DNA of 36,344 nt from Candidatus Poribacteria bacterium (GTDB taxonomy: Bacteria; Poribacteria; WGA-4E; WGA-3G). A model generated the notes under the pieces. That model was not told where the DNA came from, ran no database searches, and worked only from the letters and a program-made list of their open reading frames with translations. The position numbers and the translations under genes are program-made. The stretch covers positions 1 through 36,344 of the forward strand of contig JAJEDN010000057.1 of assembly GCA_022821495.1 (NCBI GenBank), in the 5' to 3' direction. Position 1 is the first letter of the stretch, and the number at the start of each line of letters is the position of its first letter. Below are positions 31,945 through 36,344 of the stretch, in pieces.

Positions 31945-32229
31945 ATGTATATTGAGGATTGCATCTGGCTCCCTGACATTTTAGTCAAACTTTTCGTAAA
32001 GCACAACGTCACACAAAAGGAAGTTGAAGAAATATTTTTTAATCGTCCGAAATACCGTTTCGTTGAATCAGGATATAGAAAAGGCGAAGATGTGTATTCC
32101 GCTGCTGGACAGACAGATTCCGGACGCTATTTGATTGTATTCTTCATTCAGAAACAGGAAAATCTTGCACTCATTCTGAGTGCCCGCGATATGGATCAAA
32201 AGGAGAGAAGAAGGTATGAAAAAAAATAA
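31945..32229 (+). CDS. brnT: BrnT-like toxin
   Basis: 94 residues. The BrnT (RelE/barnase-like RNase) pattern is recognisable: LFVKHNVTQKEVEEIFFNRP near 18-37, then YRFVESGYRKGEDVYSAAGQ, RYLIVFFIQKQ, and the C-terminal SARDMDQKERRRYEKK. BrnT cleaves RNA and is held by the BrnA-type antitoxin. The next gene (14-nt overlap) encodes a CopG/BrnA-like antitoxin. The N-terminal FEWDxxK box of typical BrnT is not obvious, so it is a divergent member. Confidence 0.7.
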   Translation: MYIEDCIWLPDILVKLFVKHNVTQKEVEEIFFNRPKYRFVESGYRKGEDVYSAAGQTDSGRYLIVFFIQKQENLALILSARDMDQKERRRYEKK

Positions 32230-32491
32230 AAACGAACAGATTACCAGTATATCTAAGGCACGCAATTTGGAGGAGATCGCCGACTATTGGGACACGCATA
32301 GCTTGGCTGACCACTGGGATGAAACATACGAAGTCGATTTTGAGGTCCGGATGCAGCGAAAGTGTCGTGTAACGCTTACCCCAGAGATCTATGAAAAAAT
32401 TGAAAAGCAAGCACTGGAACAGGGAGTCTTACCGGAAACTTTGGTTAACTTGTGGTTAGCTGAACGCCTTCAAACGATCAAATCATCATAA
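32216..32491 (+). CDS. CopG/BrnA-like antitoxin
   Basis: 91 residues from ATG 32216, within the end of the toxin gene and preceded by GAAGG. It carries the HSLADHWDETYEVDFEV segment typical of CopG-family antitoxins paired with BrnT, followed by a ribbon-helix-helix-like C-terminus (CRVTLTPEIYEKIEKQALEQ, then GVLPETLVNLWLAERL). It should bind the toxin and autoregulate the operon. Longer in-frame starts begin inside the toxin gene without an RBS. Confidence 0.75.
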   Translation: MKKNKNEQITSISKARNLEEIADYWDTHSLADHWDETYEVDFEVRMQRKCRVTLTPEIYEKIEKQALEQGVLPETLVNLWLAERLQTIKSS

Positions 32492-32555
32492 TAGAAAAAA
32501 TTACTATATGTTTCAGATTTTACTTTTCGCCCCATAAACCCAATTGAGGAAAATC

Positions 32556-35051
32556 ATGCAAGACTATCAACCTATTTCACTCTCCGCTTTGTGCAATGTC
32601 GGCACAGAAATTATCGGCGAGAACGCAACACCGAGTGTCGGGTCCCAGACGCTTCACGGACTTCCTTTTGAAATTGCTGATGGGACAAACTGCTTTTTAG
32701 GCTTCGGTGAAGGTGTTAACGCCGACCCGATCCAAGTGCCTCTCAATGCAAACCCGAAACGGGTGATTTTTGTGCATCGCTTACTTGAATCGCGCATCCC
32801 TGAAGGCGAACCGATCGGTAGACTCATCGCCAATTATGTTTTCCATTATACCGATGGTGAAACTGAGAATGTTCCAATTCGCGAACGTTTTGAGATCGGG
32901 AGTGTGCCACAAGGATGGGGACAGCAGACGTTCCTTGCTATACCTGACCGGCAGGAAAGTTTGGCATCGCGGCACGAGGGACCTTGGGGATCCGCGGGCA
33001 ACCGACAGACTGAGGTAAGCCAAGGGACACCGCGCGACTACTATCTATGGGTATGGAAAAATCCGAGAGACGGTGCTGAAGTGGCATCTATTGAAATCCA
33101 ACCGCAAGAACGGCGTTTCATTGTTGCAGCAATCACGCTCAGTTACCTTGACGAAGACCCGATACCGCGACGTCCGCGCCGCGAAGTCAAAATCACGCTG
33201 CCGCAATCCGATGACGCTGACAAACCGTTTGATATGGAAGTCAACGTTGACCGTGGCGTTGCGACCTATCCGTATCCGTTACCCGAAAACGCACCAGACG
33301 CATTCATCAACGACGATTTCAAAGGCTGGGGTGAATCCCAAAACAATAAAAGCAGTCCGGCGTATGTTGAAGTGTCCGCTACGCCTTCCGCTACCGTTGA
33401 AGTCAAGAACCAAGGTGAAACACTGGGTGAGGTCAACTGGGGTGAAGTCGAAGAAAAAGGAAGCGTTCAACCGAATGAACGCGTTAAGGTCGAGGTTATT
33501 GATTCCGGTAGGAACTGGGTGCATACCACAGTGATTGATGAAGACACAGGCAAACCCGTACCGTGTCGCGTCCATTTCCGTTCCCCACACGGCGTGCCTT
33601 ACGCGCCACACGGACACCACGCACACGTCAACTCAAATATGGGTACGTGGCACGTAGACATCGGCGGCGATGTGCGGTTAGGACAAATCAGTTACGCCTA
33701 CATTGACGGCACCTGTCAGGGATGGTTGCCGCGCGGGGATGTTATTGTTGATGTTGCCCGCGGCTTTGAATATACGCCTTTACGGACGACCGTCAACATC
33801 AAACCCGGACAACGCGAGTTAACGCTCCGTTTAAAGCGGTGGTGCGATATGAACGCTGAACGCTACTTCAGCGGTGATACGCACGTTCATTTCCTCTCCA
33901 CACAGGGCGCGCATACCGAAGCGCAAGGTGAAGACCTCGGCGTTGTCAACCTACTTCTCTCACAGTGGGGGCACCTTTTCACGAATACAGAGGAATTTAT
34001 CGGGCGACCCACGACATCGGCGGATGGACGGAGTATCGTCTACGCAACACAAGAGAATCGTCAGCACCTTCTCGGTCATCTCACGCTCCTCGGTCTAAAA
34101 GAACAGGTCGCGCCGTGGTGTTCCGACGGACCGGGTGAAGCCGAACTCGGTGGGAACATGGAAGTCACGCTCTCACACTGGGCAGATGCGTGTCACGCGC
34201 AGGGAGGCACCGTCGTCTTACCGCATATTCCGAATCCGAACTGTGAACCTGCGACGCTCATCGCTACAGGACGCGTGGATGCTGTCGAGTATCTCACCAA
34301 TGCCATGTACGGGCATATTGAGTATTATCGCTATCTCAACTGTGGTTATAAGTTACCGCTCGTCGGTGGGACAGATAAAATGAGTAGCGATGTGCCGGTG
34401 GGTGTCTATCGCACCTACGTCCACATCCCTGACAATGAGGAATTCAATTACGATAACTGGTGCAAATACATGAGTGCTGGCAATACCTTCCTCAGCGGCG
34501 GTCCGATGATTCGACTTTCTGTTGATGGGCAACCCATCGGTAGCACTATTAACCTGCCCGGTAATGGCGGCACTGTGGAAGTCGAAGCCTCCGCGGATTC
34601 TATCTTCCCGATCCATACGCTACAGATTATTCAAGCGGGACAGGTCGTTGCTTCAACTGAAGACAAAGATGGAACGGGGCATCTGCACCTGAAAGCGAAT
34701 CTGAAGGTGGACAAACATTCTTGGATTGCTGCGCGGTGTGGTGGACCTAACTACGCGCAAGCCGTGCCGCATTATGATGGATGGGGACGCGGTATCATTG
34801 CGCATACCTCTCCTGTCTATATTGCAGTCGGTGGTGAGTGGTGGATGTTCGATCCAGAAACAGCGAACTATATGCTGACCTTGATTGAGGGCGGATTGTC
34901 CTATATTCAGCAGACGGCGCGCCATCATGAACACGGCACTGTGACACACCACCACGGTGAGGATGACCATCTGGAATTCCTCTCACGTCCGTTCCAAGAA
35001 GCACGGGAGGCGATTCACCGTCGGATGCATCAATTGGGCATCCCGCATTAG
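32556..35051 (+). CDS. CehA/McbA-like metallohydrolase domain protein
   Basis: 831 residues, start chosen at ATG 32556 (GAGGA 5 nt upstream) rather than TTG 32544. No signal peptide. The N-terminal ~200 residues are beta-rich and Trp-containing. The middle (~330-440) has sandwich-like segments (VIDEDTGKPVPCRVHF). From ~440 a PHP-like hydrolase follows: ERYFSGDTHVHFLSTQG, LSHWADACHAQGGTVVLPHI, LVGGTDKMSSD, as in CehA/McbA phosphoesterases/hydrolases. The His-rich tail (HHEHGTVTHHHGEDDH, ~795-810) is notable. Metal-dependent hydrolysis is likely; the substrate is unknown. Confidence 0.65.
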   Translation: MQDYQPISLSALCNVGTEIIGENATPSVGSQTLHGLPFEIADGTNCFLGFGEGVNADPIQVPLNANPKRVIFVHRLLESRIPEGEPIGRLIANYVFHYTDGETENVPIRERFEIGSVPQGWGQQTFLAIPDRQESLASRHEGPWGSAGNRQTEVSQGTPRDYYLWVWKNPRDGAEVASIEIQPQERRFIVAAITLSYLDEDPIPRRPRREVKITLPQSDDADKPFDMEVNVDRGVATYPYPLPENAPDAFINDDFKGWGESQNNKSSPAYVEVSATPSATVEVKNQGETLGEVNWGEVEEKGSVQPNERVKVEVIDSGRNWVHTTVIDEDTGKPVPCRVHFRSPHGVPYAPHGHHAHVNSNMGTWHVDIGGDVRLGQISYAYIDGTCQGWLPRGDVIVDVARGFEYTPLRTTVNIKPGQRELTLRLKRWCDMNAERYFSGDTHVHFLSTQGAHTEAQGEDLGVVNLLLSQWGHLFTNTEEFIGRPTTSADGRSIVYATQENRQHLLGHLTLLGLKEQVAPWCSDGPGEAELGGNMEVTLSHWADACHAQGGTVVLPHIPNPNCEPATLIATGRVDAVEYLTNAMYGHIEYYRYLNCGYKLPLVGGTDKMSSDVPVGVYRTYVHIPDNEEFNYDNWCKYMSAGNTFLSGGPMIRLSVDGQPIGSTINLPGNGGTVEVEASADSIFPIHTLQIIQAGQVVASTEDKDGTGHLHLKANLKVDKHSWIAARCGGPNYAQAVPHYDGWGRGIIAHTSPVYIAVGGEWWMFDPETANYMLTLIEGGLSYIQQTARHHEHGTVTHHHGEDDHLEFLSRPFQEAREAIHRRMHQLGIPH

Positions 35052-35365
35052 TTAACCAAGCTTGAGTTAGGACTTCCGCATGCTGCTCTTTTGTAGCATG
35101 GTGTACGCCGCAAATCTGTTAGGTTGTGCCACCAGAACGTATCTGTTTTTTCGATGCCCCATCTCAAATTTCCTATGAGTTCTGTGTTGGCATTGCCTGA
35201 CAATCTTCAAGACTATACCGTTTGCTATCTAAATTCTGTGTGTGGTATAATAACTGAGGTTTCGTGGTCCCTGTATGCTCGACGTGTGCCAGCGAAAACC
35301 ACGTTTCGGTGTTATTGATGGATTACACAAGTGAACGAATTGAGACCTATACGGAGGAATTTGAT
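35052..35365. other. Intergenic region before the TA operon
   Basis: No credible gene. It begins with TTAGGACTTCCGCA near 35066, similar to one end of the MITE at 31819. A TAGCATGG... stretch recalls the TAGCATAGGC hairpin near 1921. It ends with a promoter-like pair at 35222-35251. Confidence 0.5.
35222..35251 (+). promoter_or_regulatory. Predicted extended -10 promoter of the TA operon
   Basis: TTGCTA (35222-35227), 18-nt spacer, TATAAT (35246-35251) with TG before it (TGGTATAAT). Confidence 0.5.
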
Positions 35366-35716
35366 ATGTGTGTTCCAACTGAAAAGTTGAAGAAAGAGGA
35401 AGTTGAAACAAAACATCCGCTTAGGGAGCACGCGGCGGCGCGTGGTTTAGAAGATGCTTATGATGATGACGAACCCGAATATACACTCGATATGCTCATC
35501 GAAGTAAATCCTGACTATAAAGGTGCTCGCGAGAAGTGTAACGCTACATCACGCCTCCCGGCGCGTGGTTTAGAAGGTGCTTATGATGATGACGAACCCG
35601 AATATACACTCGATATGCTCACTGCACTAAATCCTGATTATAAAGGCACTGATAAGAAGTCTGGTTCCGAGAAACGCGAGTGTACAATAGAAAGGAAGCC
35701 TAATGAAGGAGCGTGA
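35366..35716 (+). CDS. MazE-like putative antitoxin with internal duplication
   Basis: 116 residues from ATG 35366, which has GGAGG 8 nt upstream; a start at 35321 is possible. It contains two nearly identical 28-residue units beginning RGLEDAYDDDEPEYTLDMLI and RGLEGAYDDDEPEYTLDMLT, each ending NPDYKG and about 41 residues apart. It is very acidic in the repeats. The gene overlaps the MazF-like gene by 14 nt, as antitoxins do. I do not recognise a DNA-binding domain, so the antitoxin label comes from position. Confidence 0.55.
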   Translation: MCVPTEKLKKEEVETKHPLREHAAARGLEDAYDDDEPEYTLDMLIEVNPDYKGAREKCNATSRLPARGLEGAYDDDEPEYTLDMLTALNPDYKGTDKKSGSEKRECTIERKPNEGA

Positions 35717-35957
35717 TGTCATCGTTGTCTATTTAAAGGATACCGAGGGGCAGTTAAAGCTGAGACCTGCGGTTTGCCTACGACAATTGTCTCACAATTA
35801 TCACGCCTTTATTGCCTGTGGTCTAACCACGAGATTACAATATTGTGTCGAAGGTTTCGACGAAATTGTCACGCCTCAAGACGATAATCTGGAGCGGCTT
35901 AGGGAAACCTCGCTAATTCGACTTGGCTTTCTAAGTCAAATACAGACAGGTCAGTGA
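35703..35957 (+). pseudogene. PemK/MazF-like toxin, 3' end cut by an IS element
   Basis: 84 residues. N-terminal ERDVIVVYLKDTEGQLKLRPAVCL, then HAFIACGLTTRL, FDEIV and RETSLIRLGFL match the PemK/MazF endoribonuclease fold (R-P-A/V-L and S-x-I-R motifs). MazF proteins are normally ~105-120 residues. Here the protein stops at IQTGQ exactly where the IscB element leader begins, so the last strand and helix are missing. Likely inactive, or of altered activity. Confidence 0.7.
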
Positions 35958-36155
35958 CCCAACCCTAAAGGATTGGGCTTGTGCAAAGCCTACACCAAAG
36001 GTTCACTTCACAAGTTAAACCGTTGACTACAGTAATATATCGTAATATCTTGGCATGGTAGCCAGTTCAATGTTTCGGATACTCCCCTCGTCTGATTCCA
36101 CTTGGATATTGCGATCTGGAAGGGGCAATACAAACTCTTATGAGATTTACAAACT
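35955..36155 (+). ncRNA. Candidate IscB omega-RNA scaffold
   Basis: About 200 nt of non-coding sequence directly upstream of iscB, where IscB omega-RNAs are known to lie. Visible structure: CCCAACCC-TAAA-GGATTGGG (35958-35977, one mismatch); GGCTT/AAGCC (35976-35990, competing); GGC-ATGGTA-GCC (36052-36063); and a long stem closed by CCCCT (36084-36088) with AGGGG (36121-36125). The ACCCAACCCTAAAGG opening resembles leaders of other RRXRR/IscB genes I recall. The guide would be the 5' flank, about 35935-35954. Confidence 0.65.
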
Positions 36156-36344
36156 ATGTTTGTTCCTGTTGTTGATCAGCACCAAAAACCGCTTATGCCT
36201 ACCAAGCCTTCGCGGGCAAGGAAGTGGATGAGAGATAAGAAGGCGACACCCTTTTTCAAGAATGGCGTATTTTGTCTGCGTCTCAACGTTGATCCTTCTG
36301 ATAGGTATTTTCAAGAGATTGCTGTCGGTGTAGACCCCGGCAGT
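36156..36344 (+). CDS. iscB: IscB-like RNA-guided nuclease, N-terminus (runs off the window)
   Basis: 63 codons, open at the window end. MFVPVVDQHQKPLMPTKPSR, ARKWMRDKKA, then a short linker and EIAVGVDPGS. The first part is the RRXRR/PLMP domain of IscB (PLMPxxPxRARxxLxxxxA), and VGVDPGS is the RuvC-I motif with its catalytic Asp. IscB (the ancestor of Cas9) is guided by an omega-RNA to cut DNA, and these genes ride IS200/IS605 elements. Whether this is IscB with HNH or HNH-less IsrB cannot be seen here. Confidence 0.85.
   Translation, partial: MFVPVVDQHQKPLMPTKPSRARKWMRDKKATPFFKNGVFCLRLNVDPSDRYFQEIAVGVDPGS

Larger units (their letters stand above)
35951..36344 (+). mobile_element. IS200/IS605-type element, left end, carrying iscB
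   Basis: The element starts around 35951-35957, inside the MazF-like gene, and runs past the window end. It contains a structured non-coding leader followed by an iscB gene. A TnpA is not visible in the window. The exact left boundary cannot be fixed without the right end or an empty site. Confidence 0.6.

Noticed and set aside
32068..32410. Minus-strand ORFs over the BrnT/CopG genes
   Set aside because: No RBS and no domain; the plus-strand pair has family motifs and the normal overlap.

Overview
The window looks like chromosomal DNA of a bacterium with moderate GC and many small transposon-derived and palindromic repeats. My best guess is a 'Candidatus Poribacteria'-type genome. This rests on gene content: several Gfo/Idh/MocA dehydrogenases, an IolE/IolG pair, PhyH, ThuA-like and CehA/McbA-like enzymes, and a TonB-dependent receptor. 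No rRNA or tRNA is present to confirm it.

Layout. Positions 1-140 hold the 3' end of an IS630-family transposase, which cuts off the 3' end of a large unknown (alpha-helical toroid-like) gene on the minus strand (to 1772). Positions 2078-9900 form a same-strand accessory island. It holds a PIN nuclease with an overlapping antitoxin-like gene, a second antitoxin-like cassette whose PIN gene has collapsed to 23 codons, an FRG-TPR protein, another PIN gene overlapping an antitoxin-like/TPR fusion, a DUF262-HNH (GmrSD/SspE-like) nuclease and a BsaWI-like PD-(D/E)XK nuclease. The island runs to within 4 nt of iolE-like and iolG-like genes (9905-11868).

The minus strand then carries a two-gene ABC exporter (12020-13446) and a housekeeping block, recX-alaS-DUF948-YtxH-larB (19727 down to 14280), plus a ThuA-like gene (19887-20519). 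A small plus-strand membrane protein with a good promoter lies at 13676. From 20788: a membrane WD40-metzincin fusion, coaD, a minus-strand TonB-dependent receptor, a divergent carboxypeptidase-regulatory-domain surface protein, a Gfo/Idh/MocA gene, an ABC ATPase overlapping a PhyH dioxygenase, a tandemly duplicated structured repeat, another Gfo/Idh/MocA gene, a MITE, a BrnT/CopG toxin-antitoxin pair and a large CehA/McbA-like protein.

The last 1 kb holds a MazE-like/MazF-like toxin-antitoxin operon whose toxin is cut by the left end of an IS200/IS605-type element. That element carries a structured omega-RNA-like leader and the first 63 codons of an IscB (RRXRR + RuvC-I) nuclease gene, open at the window end. 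The predicted guide segment would be the interrupted mazF itself.

The two most interesting places are the 2078-9900 island, where an antitoxin domain has been fused to TPRs that share a C-terminal module with the FRG-TPR neighbour and a two-nuclease cassette follows, and the IscB element in mazF.
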